Assembly (NCBI GenBank): GCA_036386835.1
Contig: DASVUX010000029.1
Coordinates: 1 to 64,000, forward strand
Direction: 5' to 3'
Length of the DNA: 64,000 bases
Origin: 2-12-FULL-35-15 sp036386835
GTDB taxonomy: Bacteria > Bacteroidota > Bacteroidia > 2-12-FULL-35-15
This document shows, piece by piece, positions 15,782 to 25,331 of the stretch. The notes beneath the pieces were generated by a model. The model ran no database searches and was not told where the DNA came from. It worked only from the letters and a program-made list of their open reading frames with translations. Made by a program: the position numbers and the translations under genes. Within the stretch, counting starts at the first letter, position 1. Each line of letters opens with the position of its first letter.

Positions 15782-17087
15782 GCCGGAGCCTCCTTCATTT
15801 AAGGAAGCTTTTCTTTTCTGGCTGAAACTCGGGTTCATAAGTTTTGGCGGCCCGGCCGGGCAGATCGCGATCATGCACGAATTTCTTGTCGAAAAGAAAA
15901 AGTGGTTATCGGAATCTAAATTTTTACACGCACTTAATTATTGCATGCTCCTTCCGGGACCAGAGGCCCAGCAGATGGCTACTTACACCGGCTGGCTGCT
16001 GCACGGTACAAGGGGAGGCCTCGCTGCCGGAATATTATTCATTCTTCCTTCCATATTTATTTTACTCGGGTTGAGCATCCTGTACGTATTGTACGGTCAG
16101 CTTCCGCTTGTTTATTCAATCCTCAATGGCCTGAAACCCGCTATCATTGCAATTGTGGTGCTCGCACTTGTTAAGATTGGGAAACGCTCACTGACAACTG
16201 TTCTCCATTATATAATTGCCATTTCAAGTTTTATCGCGATCTGTTTCTTTAATGTCCAGTTTCCATTGATCATCATTGCAACCATACTCACCGGTGTTAT
16301 TGTACAGCGGTATGGAGCTTCTTACCTCGGAAAAGAGCGGCCGGAAGCGGCCTGGGAATCGGGAGAAACAGGATATTTTATTAATTCGGGAACGGTGATT
16401 CCTCATGCCGGGTTCAACAAAGGAAGGTTGATAAAACAATCACTTACCGGGTTACTGCTCTGGCTGGTCCCTTTTTGTTCTATTGTATTCCTGGCAGACA
16501 ATGATCTGTGGGGATTAATGGCCTGGTTCTTTACCAAAGCTGCGCTGGTAACATTTGGTGGCGCTTATGCCGTTTTACCATATGTGGCGCAGGTAAGCGT
16601 GGAGAAGTTCCACTGGTTAACCGAATTCCAGATGATCGATGGACTGGCGCTCGGAGAAACAACTCCGGGCCCACTGATCATGGTGCTTGCTTTTGTGGGT
16701 TTCATGGCCGGATTTAACCAGCCTGGTTTCTCAATCCTTTCAGGGACAGCCGGACTTTTTATCAGTGTATGGTTCACATTTCTGCCGAGCTTCTTGTTTG
16801 TTCTCATTGGAGCCCCCTGGATAGAAAGAACACACGGCAACTTAAGGATCAAAAGGATCTTAAGCGTTATTACAGCTGCTGTGGCGGGAGTGATCCTCAA
16901 CCTGGTAATCTATCTTTTAATGATCCTCCTGGATAACTGCGGCCGTTCTGTTAGCGGAGAATGCATATTCAGCATCGCATGGATAATTGTTTCATTAGTG
17001 GCATTGCAGCGTTTCAAAATAAACATGATCCTTTGGATTGGGATAAGCGCCCTCGCCGGATTAGGTTATTACCTGCTATTTTCTTAA
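15771..17087 (+). CDS. chrA: Chromate efflux transporter, ChrA (CHR) family
   Basis: A 438-aa inner-membrane protein of the long-chain CHR family made of two homologous halves. Half one (from about residue 10) has FWLKLGFISFGGPAGQIA and LLPGPEAQQMATYTGWL; half two (from about 240) has KAALVTFGGAYAVLPYVAQ and GLALGETTPGPLIMVLAFVGF. About ten to twelve membrane helices are visible. Members export chromate by proton antiport, although many genomic homologues have no tested substrate. The start lies inside the 3' end of the preceding lipoprotein gene. Confidence 0.92.
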   Translation: MTGKPEPPSFKEAFLFWLKLGFISFGGPAGQIAIMHEFLVEKKKWLSESKFLHALNYCMLLPGPEAQQMATYTGWLLHGTRGGLAAGILFILPSIFILLGLSILYVLYGQLPLVYSILNGLKPAIIAIVVLALVKIGKRSLTTVLHYIIAISSFIAICFFNVQFPLIIIATILTGVIVQRYGASYLGKERPEAAWESGETGYFINSGTVIPHAGFNKGRLIKQSLTGLLLWLVPFCSIVFLADNDLWGLMAWFFTKAALVTFGGAYAVLPYVAQVSVEKFHWLTEFQMIDGLALGETTPGPLIMVLAFVGFMAGFNQPGFSILSGTAGLFISVWFTFLPSFLFVLIGAPWIERTHGNLRIKRILSVITAAVAGVILNLVIYLLMILLDNCGRSVSGECIFSIAWIIVSLVALQRFKINMILWIGISALAGLGYYLLFS

Positions 17088-17111
17088 ATTTATTGTCCAA
17101 TAATACATCTC

Positions 17112-19553
17112 ATGAAATTTTATATTTCCTTACTCCTTACTATCGCATCTGTATCTGTTTTTGCTCAAAGCGAACAGGAACGCAAACAGCGTATGCATGA
17201 CCGCGATCGTGACCTTTCGGATAACAGCCAGGTTCGTGCATCCAATATGCGCAGCGACACTTTTGATATTATTGATTATAACATCAGTCTTGAAATAACC
17301 GATTTCGTAACGAAAGTGATCAGGGGAAACACAGTCGTTAAATTCAGCCCGGATATAGCAGGCGTAACAAGGTTAAACCTTGACCTTTTAATGATGACAA
17401 TAGATTCCGTGGAGATCAATGGCGATAACCTTTCCTATTCTTATAATGATACATTGCTGGAAATTGATCTTCCAATGGCATATAATGTGAATGATACGCT
17501 TTCTGTAAAAATTTCATATCATGGCGTTCCGCAGGGCGATCCATCCGGCTGGGGGGGCTTTTATTTTCAAAGTGGTTATGCATATAACCTGGGCGTTGGC
17601 TTCGGTGCGCTGCCGCATACATACGGGCGCGTGTGGTTTCCTTGCTTTGATAATTTCGTGGAACGTTCAACCTATGAATTTAATATCAGTACCAACGGTG
17701 GTAAGATCGCTTTTTGTAACGGCTACCTGGCAAGTGATACAACAAATGCAGGAGGGCTCAGGACAAGAAGATGGATCATGGAAGAAACCATCCCGACTTA
17801 CCTGGCTTCAGTAACGGTCGCTGCATACGCACAGGTCAATCAAACATATAACGGGATGAATGGCTCCATACCGATCATTCTTGCAGCTGTGCCGACAGAC
17901 ACAACCGCAGTTAAAAATTCATTCGTAAATCTTCCTGTGGCGCTTTCCGCTTTTGAGAACAGGTTTGGTCCTTACATGTGGAACCGCGTTGGTTATTGCA
18001 TGGTCCCTTTTAATTCCGGAGCAATGGAACACGCAACAAATATCTCTTATCCTAAGGCGACAGCTACAGGGAACCTCACTTACCAGAATTTGTATGCACA
18101 TGAACTTGCACATCACTGGTTCGGGGACCTGGCTACCTGCCGCACCGCGGAAGATATGTGGCTGAATGAAGGCTGGGCGCATTACTGCGAATTTATTTTT
18201 AGTGAAGCTCTCGGAAATTATAGCAACTACCTCACAGGAGTCAGGAATAATCACCAGGACGTTTTACAATTTGCCCACAATAAAGAAGGAGGATACCTGA
18301 CGCTTTCCAATATTCCTCAAACTCATACATATGGTGATCATGTTTATAACAAAGGCGCGGATATAGCACATTGTCTGAGAGGTTATATGGGCGATAGCCT
18401 GTTCTTTCATTCAGTTAAAACATATTTAGCACAGAATAATTATAAAGATGTTTCCAGTGATGATTTTAAAAATGCATTAACAGCGGCAAGCGGAATGGAC
18501 ATGTCGGATTTCTTTAACGATTGGGTCCACAATCCTGGGTTCCCGCATTTCTCAATTGATTCAGTGCAAAGTACTGCCATCGGTGGAGGCAACTATTCCG
18601 TTACGGTTTTTGTTAAACAAAAGTTAACGGGCGCTCCAAACTATTATACAAATGTACCTTTGGAAATGACCTTTAAAGCTGCCGACTGGACGCAGGTAAC
18701 GCAGCCTTTTACAATGTCAGGCCCGAATGCTCCTTTTTCATTCACCGTTCCTTTCGATCCTGCTTTCACGGCTGTAAACATGGGTGAAAAGATCAGTCAT
18801 GCCGTTGCGCCTGATTTCAAAACGGTAAAGCAAACGGGCACAATCGCCTTTGCAAATGCCAAGTTTACATTGAATGTCCTGGGGATTGCTGATTCTGCGT
18901 TTGTAAGAGTAGAACATAATTACACCAAGCCGGATTCTTTTAAAGACAATACAATGCCTTACAGGTTATCCCCAAACAGGTACTGGAAAGTTGACGGGCT
19001 TTTTCCCGCGGGCTTTTATTCTAAAGCTACAATCAGTTATGACGGAAGAACAACAGCGTTCTCTTCGAATTACTGGCTGGATAACCTTCTTAATATCGTA
19101 AATGAGGACAGCCTGTGCCTGATGTACAGGAGAGATGCGGCTGACGATTGGCACGTATATCCGTATTACACCAAGAACATGGCGCCAAGCGTGACAGACA
19201 AGCGGGGAACTATAACAATTGATTCATTGAAGCGCGGGGAATATGTGCTGGCCATCGGTGACCTGTTAACAGGTGTTAAAGAAAAAGAGATCCTAATGCC
19301 GGGAATCGGGGTTTTTCCTAATCCGGCTGATAACAGTTTAACACTTGATCTGAACCATATCCGGGAGGAGCTGAAATACGCTTCAATTGTCGTGACAGAT
19401 GTTAGGGGCAAAGTGATTCACTCGGAAAAAATCCCTGATCACAGCCAGTCAGTGAAGATCAATACAGCTTCTTTCAGTAACGGGGTTTATTTTGTTTCTG
19501 TTGAGGCTGAAGGTGAAAAAATTGCGACAGGTAAATTCGTTGTTTCGCATTAA
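17112..19553 (+). CDS. Secreted M1-family aminopeptidase with T9SS sorting domain
   Basis: An 813-aa protein with signal peptide (cleavage after SVSVFAQ, about 19), an M1 N-terminal beta domain, the substrate motif as GAMEH near 303 (usual GAMEN) and the zinc site HELAHHWF with the third ligand in LNEGWAHYCE (HExxH-18-E) near 330-355. The last 75 residues are a type IX sorting domain (GIGVFPNPADNSLTLDL ... GVYFVSVEAEG). It should be exported through the T9SS and either released or attached at the cell surface, where it trims peptides. Its stop is two bases from the UbiD-family start. Confidence 0.92.
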   Translation: MKFYISLLLTIASVSVFAQSEQERKQRMHDRDRDLSDNSQVRASNMRSDTFDIIDYNISLEITDFVTKVIRGNTVVKFSPDIAGVTRLNLDLLMMTIDSVEINGDNLSYSYNDTLLEIDLPMAYNVNDTLSVKISYHGVPQGDPSGWGGFYFQSGYAYNLGVGFGALPHTYGRVWFPCFDNFVERSTYEFNISTNGGKIAFCNGYLASDTTNAGGLRTRRWIMEETIPTYLASVTVAAYAQVNQTYNGMNGSIPIILAAVPTDTTAVKNSFVNLPVALSAFENRFGPYMWNRVGYCMVPFNSGAMEHATNISYPKATATGNLTYQNLYAHELAHHWFGDLATCRTAEDMWLNEGWAHYCEFIFSEALGNYSNYLTGVRNNHQDVLQFAHNKEGGYLTLSNIPQTHTYGDHVYNKGADIAHCLRGYMGDSLFFHSVKTYLAQNNYKDVSSDDFKNALTAASGMDMSDFFNDWVHNPGFPHFSIDSVQSTAIGGGNYSVTVFVKQKLTGAPNYYTNVPLEMTFKAADWTQVTQPFTMSGPNAPFSFTVPFDPAFTAVNMGEKISHAVAPDFKTVKQTGTIAFANAKFTLNVLGIADSAFVRVEHNYTKPDSFKDNTMPYRLSPNRYWKVDGLFPAGFYSKATISYDGRTTAFSSNYWLDNLLNIVNEDSLCLMYRRDAADDWHVYPYYTKNMAPSVTDKRGTITIDSLKRGEYVLAIGDLLTGVKEKEILMPGIGVFPNPADNSLTLDLNHIREELKYASIVVTDVRGKVIHSEKIPDHSQSVKINTASFSNGVYFVSVEAEGEKIATGKFVVSH

Positions 19554-19555
19554 GT

Positions 19556-21382
19556 ATGGGATATAGAAGTACTGAAGAATGCGTCTTAGACCTGGAGAGG
19601 AACGGTCACCTGGTGCGTATAAAGGAAGAGGTCAGCTCAGAGCTGGAAATGGCTGCGATCCATTTAAGGGTATTTGAAAACAACGGTCCTGCCATACTTT
19701 TTGAAAATATTAAAGGCTGTGGTTTCAGGGCAGTTTCAAATCTTTACGGGGATACCAAGCGTAGTAAATTTATTTTCAGGGATACGCTTGAAAAAATAAA
19801 AACACTTATTGATCTTAAGAATGATCCTCTCGAAGCGATCAGGCATCCTTTTAAATATGCGAATGTCGGAATGACTGCTTTTTCAGCATTGCCGAGAAGG
19901 AGTCGTTTCAGTAATCCTGTTCTACGGAATGAAACTTCCATTTCAAAATTACCCCAGGTAAAATGCTGGCCCGATGATGGCGGTGCATTTGTAACCTTGC
20001 CCCTGGTATATACCGAAGATATTGACAAACCCGGGGTGATGAATTCCAACCTGGGAATGTACCGCATCCAGCTGAGCGGGAATGATTACAAAGCCGATAA
20101 GGAAATTGGCCTGCATTATCAGCTTCATCGTGGAATAGGGGTGCATCAAACAAAGTCAAACAGGAAAGGACAGCCGCTTAAAGTGAGCATCTTTGTCGGT
20201 GGGCCTCCTTCACTGACATTGGGTGCGGTTATGCCGCTGCCGGAAGGAATGAGCGAGCTGACATTTGCCGGAGCCCTTGGAAACAGGAGGATCAGGTACA
20301 CCTATGAAAATGGATTCTGTATCGCTTCCGATGCTGATTTCGTGATCACAGGTGAAGTCTATCCGAATGAAAATAAACCGGAAGGACCTTTTGGTGATCA
20401 TCTCGGTTATTACAGCCTGAAACATGATTTTCCCCTCATGCGGGTCAGCAAAGTATATCACCGTAATAACGCGATCTGGCCATTTACGGTTGTGGGAAGG
20501 CCTCCGCAGGAAGACACCGCATTCGGCAACCTGATCCATGAAATTACGGGCAACGCCATCCCGAAAGAAATTCCGGGATTAAAGGATGTTCATGCCGTTG
20601 ATGCATCGGGAGTACATCCGCTGCTGCTGGCAATCGGAAGTGAGCGGTATACACCTTATAGTTCGGAAAGGAAACCGCAGGAGATCCTTACAATTGCAAA
20701 TCATATTCTTGGAAGCGGGCAGCTCAGCCTTGCAAAATATCTGTTTATTGTTGCAGGTGAGGACAACCCGAAACTTACCACCCATGAGGTTAAGGATTTT
20801 TTCAGGCATGTGCTGGAAAGAGTTGATCTTACACGCGATCTGCACTTTTATACACGTACTACAATCGATACACTTGATTACAGCGGAGAGGATCTTAACA
20901 GCGGGAGCAAAGTAGTAATAGCAGCGGCAGGCAATAAGATCCGCGAACTTGGAACAGAGCTTTCTTCAATTAATTTGCCTGATGGTTTCAGTGAACCGAA
21001 ATTAGTACTACCAGGAGTGATCGCAATCAAAGGAAATAAATATACTGATAAAGTGTCTATGGAGAGATCCATCTCACATCTCACATCTCACATCTCACAT
21101 CTTGAAAATTTCCCCCTGGTAATCATTTGTGATGATTCCGACTTCGTAGCAAAAACATTGAACAACTTTCTTTGGGTTACTTTCACCCGCAGTAATCCCT
21201 CACACGATATTTATGGTGCGGGAAGCTTTTCATTGAACAAGCATTGGGGCTGTACGGGTCCAATGATCATAGATGCGCGAATAAAACCGCATCATGCCCC
21301 GCCATTAATCAAGGATCCCGGGGTAGAAAAGAAAGTGGATGCGCTTGGAGAAAAAGGAGGATCACTTTATAAGATCATCTAG
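19556..21382 (+). CDS. UbiD-family decarboxylase (menaquinone-type)
   Basis: A 608-aa UbiD-family protein, a prenylated-FMN-dependent (de)carboxylase of the cytosol. Recognisable stretches are IHLRVFENNGPAILFENIKG near 33, VSIFVGGPPSLTLGAVMPLP near 214 and the active-site region PEGPFGDHLGYYS near 278. Bacteroidetes homologues of this length usually serve quinone biosynthesis, probably menaquinone; substrate is inferred. Near residue 505-517 the protein contains SISHLTSHISHL, encoded by a heptanucleotide tandem repeat that looks like an insertion. A prenyltransferase UbiX partner is not in the window. The 3' end overlaps the convergent phospholipase gene by 8 bases. Confidence 0.88.
   Translation: MGYRSTEECVLDLERNGHLVRIKEEVSSELEMAAIHLRVFENNGPAILFENIKGCGFRAVSNLYGDTKRSKFIFRDTLEKIKTLIDLKNDPLEAIRHPFKYANVGMTAFSALPRRSRFSNPVLRNETSISKLPQVKCWPDDGGAFVTLPLVYTEDIDKPGVMNSNLGMYRIQLSGNDYKADKEIGLHYQLHRGIGVHQTKSNRKGQPLKVSIFVGGPPSLTLGAVMPLPEGMSELTFAGALGNRRIRYTYENGFCIASDADFVITGEVYPNENKPEGPFGDHLGYYSLKHDFPLMRVSKVYHRNNAIWPFTVVGRPPQEDTAFGNLIHEITGNAIPKEIPGLKDVHAVDASGVHPLLLAIGSERYTPYSSERKPQEILTIANHILGSGQLSLAKYLFIVAGEDNPKLTTHEVKDFFRHVLERVDLTRDLHFYTRTTIDTLDYSGEDLNSGSKVVIAAAGNKIRELGTELSSINLPDGFSEPKLVLPGVIAIKGNKYTDKVSMERSISHLTSHISHLENFPLVIICDDSDFVAKTLNNFLWVTFTRSNPSHDIYGAGSFSLNKHWGCTGPMIIDARIKPHHAPPLIKDPGVEKKVDALGEKGGSLYKII
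21071..21102 (+). repeat. Heptanucleotide tandem repeat (ATCTCAC) inside the UbiD-family gene
   Basis: Four full copies of ATCTCAC (21071-21098) plus four bases of a fifth. The unit is not a multiple of three, so gain or loss of one copy would shift the reading frame; at present the frame is open. Confidence 0.9.
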
Positions 21383-22571
21383 TCCTGCCCCCGCGGATAA
21401 GGAAGTATTTGCTGAACAGCCTGTGATAAGAGAATACGGTGAGTATAAAGGAAAAAATCCTGATCAGCCGGAAAGCCGCCCAGTTCGAGAGTTTGTTCAG
21501 CCACAAATTCTTGTTCTCATATTTCACCCGCGAAACCGCCATGCACCTGCTCATCACTTCATACAGGTGATTGGTGAACAATGAACAGAATTCTTTCGAA
21601 TGGATCTCTACATTCATTTCAATACTTGCATACGTGCTTAAGTGATTAAGATTGAACGAGCCAATCGTGCACCATTCCTTGTCAACAACTGCGGCCTTGC
21701 CATGTAATACGGAATGCCTCCACTCATGCAGCTCGATTTCATACCTGAGAAGGAAAGAATAAAAGAAACGTGTAGCTCTTGCCACTAAGGGAACATCTGA
21801 AATGCCCGCGAGAATGATCTTCACTTTTACACCGCGTTTGCTCGCCTCCTTCAATTCATTTCGCAGCCGTCTTCCCGGGATAAAATAGCCTCCCACAATT
21901 ATGATCTCTTCCTTTGCATTCCGGATGGCGTCCAGGTAACCTCTGCTGATCTGGTTTTTACGGCTCAGCCAGTCATTCAGTGCGATCCGCACAGGAACAC
22001 TGCCGTTTTGGTATTGATTGCTCTCGGTTATCGCCCTGTTTACTTTTTTGTGATAAATGTTGCTGCAGAAATCCTGGATCCCGGAACAGATCGTTCCGCG
22101 GATCTCTACCGCGTAATCAAGCCAGGGAAGCTGTTCTGAGGTGCCGCGGTATTTGTCGGCAATATTGATCCCGCCTATCAGGGCTATCTTCCGGTCGGCC
22201 ACAATCACTTTATGATGTAACCTCCTTCCAAAATAAAATGAATCTGTGGACAGGAACGGTGCAAAGAAACGGATATTGATTCCCGCAGCCGCGAGCTCCT
22301 GTTCGAGATGATCAGGAAAGGAAGAAGCACCGAAGCTGTCGAGCAGAAGGTAGATCTTTACCTTTCTTTCCGCAGCTTTTTTTAATTGTTCGATAACCGC
22401 GTTACCGGTTTCATCCTGGTCAAAAATGTAAGTGTGGATGTGTAATTCATTCCTCGTGCCTGCGATGATCTTCTCAAGGCGCTGAAAGTAGTCGCGGCCG
22501 CTGAAAACAAGCTGTGCATGCTCCGCGGAACTGTAAGGCCTTGTTTTATCTTTTTTTGTGAATCCCCGCAT
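21375..22571 (-). CDS. Phospholipase D-family protein, cardiolipin synthase-like
   Basis: A 398-aa protein when started at the ATG at 22571 (a GTG two codons upstream is also possible). Two HKD motifs are intact: HHKVIVADRK near 119-128 with GGINIADKY following, and HGKAAVVDK near 290-298 with GSFNLNHLS following. The lack of N-terminal membrane helices makes it resemble ClsB-type cardiolipin synthases, which condense phosphatidylglycerol (or use phosphatidylethanolamine) at the membrane. Other PLD-type phosphotransfer activities cannot be excluded. It is divergent from the flavoprotein gene at 22640. Confidence 0.87.
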   Translation of the reverse strand: MRGFTKKDKTRPYSSAEHAQLVFSGRDYFQRLEKIIAGTRNELHIHTYIFDQDETGNAVIEQLKKAAERKVKIYLLLDSFGASSFPDHLEQELAAAGINIRFFAPFLSTDSFYFGRRLHHKVIVADRKIALIGGINIADKYRGTSEQLPWLDYAVEIRGTICSGIQDFCSNIYHKKVNRAITESNQYQNGSVPVRIALNDWLSRKNQISRGYLDAIRNAKEEIIIVGGYFIPGRRLRNELKEASKRGVKVKIILAGISDVPLVARATRFFYSFLLRYEIELHEWRHSVLHGKAAVVDKEWCTIGSFNLNHLSTYASIEMNVEIHSKEFCSLFTNHLYEVMSRCMAVSRVKYENKNLWLNKLSNWAAFRLIRIFSFILTVFSYHRLFSKYFLIRGGRTR

Positions 22572-22639
22572 AACCACTGTTCTTCCCCTTTTCGTTGTTT
22601 TTAATTTTACTCACGTGATAATTGTTAATTTTATGCCAG

Positions 22640-23857
22640 ATGAAAGAACAAGAAAAAAGGTCTGTGGCAATAATCGGGGGCGGTTCAGCGGCATTAATGC
22701 TCGCAGCATCCCTGGATGAAAAATTATATAATGTGAGCATCTTTGACAGGAACAAGGCATTAGGCCGGAAGTTCCTGGTAGCAGGGGACGGTGGCTTTAA
22801 CCTCACTCACTCTGAAGAAATTGAAGCAATGATAGCACGCTACACACCGGTAACCTTCCTGGAAAAAAGCCTGCGGAGCTTTACAAACAAAGACTTTTGC
22901 GGGTATTTAAAAGATATCGGCATTGAAACGTACACAGGATCGAGCAGGCGCGTTTTCCCGGTGAAGGGTATAAAACCGATCGAGGTACTGAATGCATTTC
23001 TTGCACAGCTTGAAAAGAGAAATGTTGAAATTCACACCGGCCACACCTGGAAAGGCTGGGGGAAAGGCGATGCTTTGCAATTTGAAAAGAACAATGAAAC
23101 CGGTGCAGAAACTGTAACAGTTTCACCCGATATCACTGTCTTCGCTCTTGGTGGAGCGAGCTGGAAAGTCACGGGATCAGACGGGGCATGGCTGGATTTA
23201 TTTGCCGCAAAAGGGATAAAGGTTCTGCCCTTCCAGGCCTCGAATTGTGCCTGTGAAGTGAAATGGAGTGAAGAGCTTTTAAGCGCTTGTGAAGGATCAG
23301 CACTAAAGAACATTGTAATCAGTTGCGGGGATAAAGAGAAAGCAGGTGAAGTTGTCATTACTAAATTCGGCATTGAAGGCGGTGCCATCTATGCTCTCAG
23401 CGCACCAGTCCGCAAGCAGCTGAATGAAAAGGGTGCTGCGGTTGTTTATCTTGACCTTAAACCGGAAATTACTGTTCAGCAGATCCGCGATAAGTTCAGC
23501 AGCCGGGGCAACCGCTCTGTTAAGAAACTGTTAGAGGATCGCCTCAGCTTCAATAATGTTCAGATCGCTTTATTAAAGAGTGTTTTAAGTAAAGAGGAAT
23601 TTACTGAACTGGGGACGCTCGCTGAAAGGATCAAACGGTTGCCAATTAAAATAACAGGTGTTGCGGACCTTGATGAAGCGATTTCCACAGTGGGTGGTGT
23701 TGTGCTAAGGGAAGTAGATGAGAATTTCAAAATGCTGAAACTTAAAGACACCTACTGTATTGGCGAGATGCTGAACTGGGATGCGCCAACAGGCGGTTAC
23801 CTGCTGCAGGGCTGCTTCAGCATGGCGCGTTCAGTTGCATCTGCTCTATCAAAATGA
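22640..23857 (+). CDS. NAD(P)/FAD-dependent oxidoreductase, HI0933/YhiN family
   Basis: A 405-aa flavoprotein. The N-terminus carries the dinucleotide-binding fold (VAIIGGGSAALMLAASL), followed by GRKFLVAGDGGFNLTHSE, which is the family's FAD-proximal motif, and the C-terminus has ISTVGGVVLREVDENF and CIGEMLNWDAPTGGYLLQGCF, both characteristic of the HI0933-like (YhiN/BaiN-related) group. The reaction is not known for most members. I start at the ATG at 22640; an in-frame TTG at 22622 would add six unsupported residues. Confidence 0.87.
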   Translation: MKEQEKRSVAIIGGGSAALMLAASLDEKLYNVSIFDRNKALGRKFLVAGDGGFNLTHSEEIEAMIARYTPVTFLEKSLRSFTNKDFCGYLKDIGIETYTGSSRRVFPVKGIKPIEVLNAFLAQLEKRNVEIHTGHTWKGWGKGDALQFEKNNETGAETVTVSPDITVFALGGASWKVTGSDGAWLDLFAAKGIKVLPFQASNCACEVKWSEELLSACEGSALKNIVISCGDKEKAGEVVITKFGIEGGAIYALSAPVRKQLNEKGAAVVYLDLKPEITVQQIRDKFSSRGNRSVKKLLEDRLSFNNVQIALLKSVLSKEEFTELGTLAERIKRLPIKITGVADLDEAISTVGGVVLREVDENFKMLKLKDTYCIGEMLNWDAPTGGYLLQGCFSMARSVASALSK

Positions 23858-23878
23858 CCTGCACATTTAAAGCTGCTG

Positions 23879-25243
23879 TTATACCCTGACGCCCATGATG
23901 CAGACATCGTCAACCTGCTCGAGGTTGCCTTTCCAGGCTTCAAAGGTGTTTTCAATAATCACTTTTTGGTTCTCAGCAGGCTCCTTCCAGGCTTTTAAGA
24001 ACAAGGCCTTCAGCCCGGATGTTTTCAGTTTCTTTCCTTTTTCACCGCCAAACTGATCCTGGTAACCATCAGTAAAAATGAAGATCTGGTCATTTGTTTT
24101 CAGCTGAATGTTATGCTCTGTATAAGGTTTTGGATCGGTGTACTTCCCGATAGGCTGCTTATCGGCTTTAATCTCCCTGAGGCCGGTTTCGTTTATGATC
24201 CAGAGCGGATTATTTGCACCGGACCAAGCTAAATTTTTTGATGCAGGATCATAGCAGCAAAGCGAAATGTCCATCCCGTCTTTAACTTCATCATCGGACT
24301 TCTCAAATTCCGATATAATGAGATCTCGCGTTTTGTTAAGGATCGCAGCCGGGGATACTAACCCGAACTCACGGACACTCCTGTTCAGGGCATTGTTGCA
24401 GATCACGCTTACCATGGCTCCCGGCACACCATGCCCTGTGCAATCCGCGGCAGCAAAAATAAGCAGGTTACCTTTCTTCTCGATCCAGTAAAAATCACCC
24501 GCAACGATATCCTTCGGTTTATATACAATAAATGAATCGGGCAGAAGGGATTTAATTAAAGTGCCGGTCGGAAGGATTGCGGCCTGGATCCTCTTCGCAT
24601 AATTAATGGAGTCAGTAACCTCTTTGTTCTTTAATTCCATTCGCTCTTTCTGATCAATTATAATGGTTTCGTATTCCCGATTTGTACTCATGAGGTAAAA
24701 CCCTGCGATAAATGTCAGAATCATGGCCAATACAAAAAATATAATAGAGAAGATCTCTTTTTTCTCCGGGGTGATTTCCACTAATGGTTGCATTATTCCA
24801 AAGAGATAACGCTGGAAAAGATATAATGAAAGAGTAAGAATAAAGGTGAATATACGCTCTTTGTTTGTTTTAAAAAGAAGTACTGCTACCAGGGTAATCG
24901 GGATAAGGGAGACGTAATTCCCGGTATCCTTACCGACTACAAGGCCCATTAAAACAATGAATATAACTCCAACAAAATAAAGATAATAACGGGCAAAGGT
25001 GAAAAGGCGGAAATGGTGCAGGACCATTGACAGGGAACATAAGAACATAAGCAGCAAGACCATTGGTACGAGCGACAGTCCGTTAAGAAGGATTTCAACC
25101 GGCACATAAAAACACAATACCAGCAGCATCAGCGTCAGGATGCGGTTCATCAGGATCACTTCACGGAATTTCATCACGTCTTCTCCTTCAAGAAGCCCGA
25201 TGCGGGAGATTTTATTCCAGAGATTACTGGTGTTCATGTTCAT
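23879..25243 (-). CDS. Membrane-anchored SpoIIE-type PP2C phosphatase
   Basis: A protein of about 454 aa with six to seven hydrophobic helices at about 25-200, a short coiled-coil linker (DQKERMELKNKEVTDSINYAKRIQ) and a C-terminal SpoIIE/PP2C domain with AGDFYWIE, FAAADCTGHGVPGAMVSVI and IFTDGYQDQFGG, which holds the metal-binding aspartates. The NYAKRIQAAILP linker is typical of Bacteroidetes signalling phosphatases. It probably dephosphorylates an anti-sigma antagonist-like or other serine phosphoprotein after a membrane signal; the target is not encoded nearby. The start was set at the first ATG, 25243, with an alternative ATG six bases later. Confidence 0.87.
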   Translation of the reverse strand: MNMNTSNLWNKISRIGLLEGEDVMKFREVILMNRILTLMLLVLCFYVPVEILLNGLSLVPMVLLLMFLCSLSMVLHHFRLFTFARYYLYFVGVIFIVLMGLVVGKDTGNYVSLIPITLVAVLLFKTNKERIFTFILTLSLYLFQRYLFGIMQPLVEITPEKKEIFSIIFFVLAMILTFIAGFYLMSTNREYETIIIDQKERMELKNKEVTDSINYAKRIQAAILPTGTLIKSLLPDSFIVYKPKDIVAGDFYWIEKKGNLLIFAAADCTGHGVPGAMVSVICNNALNRSVREFGLVSPAAILNKTRDLIISEFEKSDDEVKDGMDISLCCYDPASKNLAWSGANNPLWIINETGLREIKADKQPIGKYTDPKPYTEHNIQLKTNDQIFIFTDGYQDQFGGEKGKKLKTSGLKALFLKAWKEPAENQKVIIENTFEAWKGNLEQVDDVCIMGVRV

Positions 25244-25331
25244 GGATGAGCAACTAAAATACAAAAACTGTTGAACGGGTAAAAAGAAAAACGTTACAAA
25301 AGGCTCACGTTAAAACTGTTCGAACTAAATC

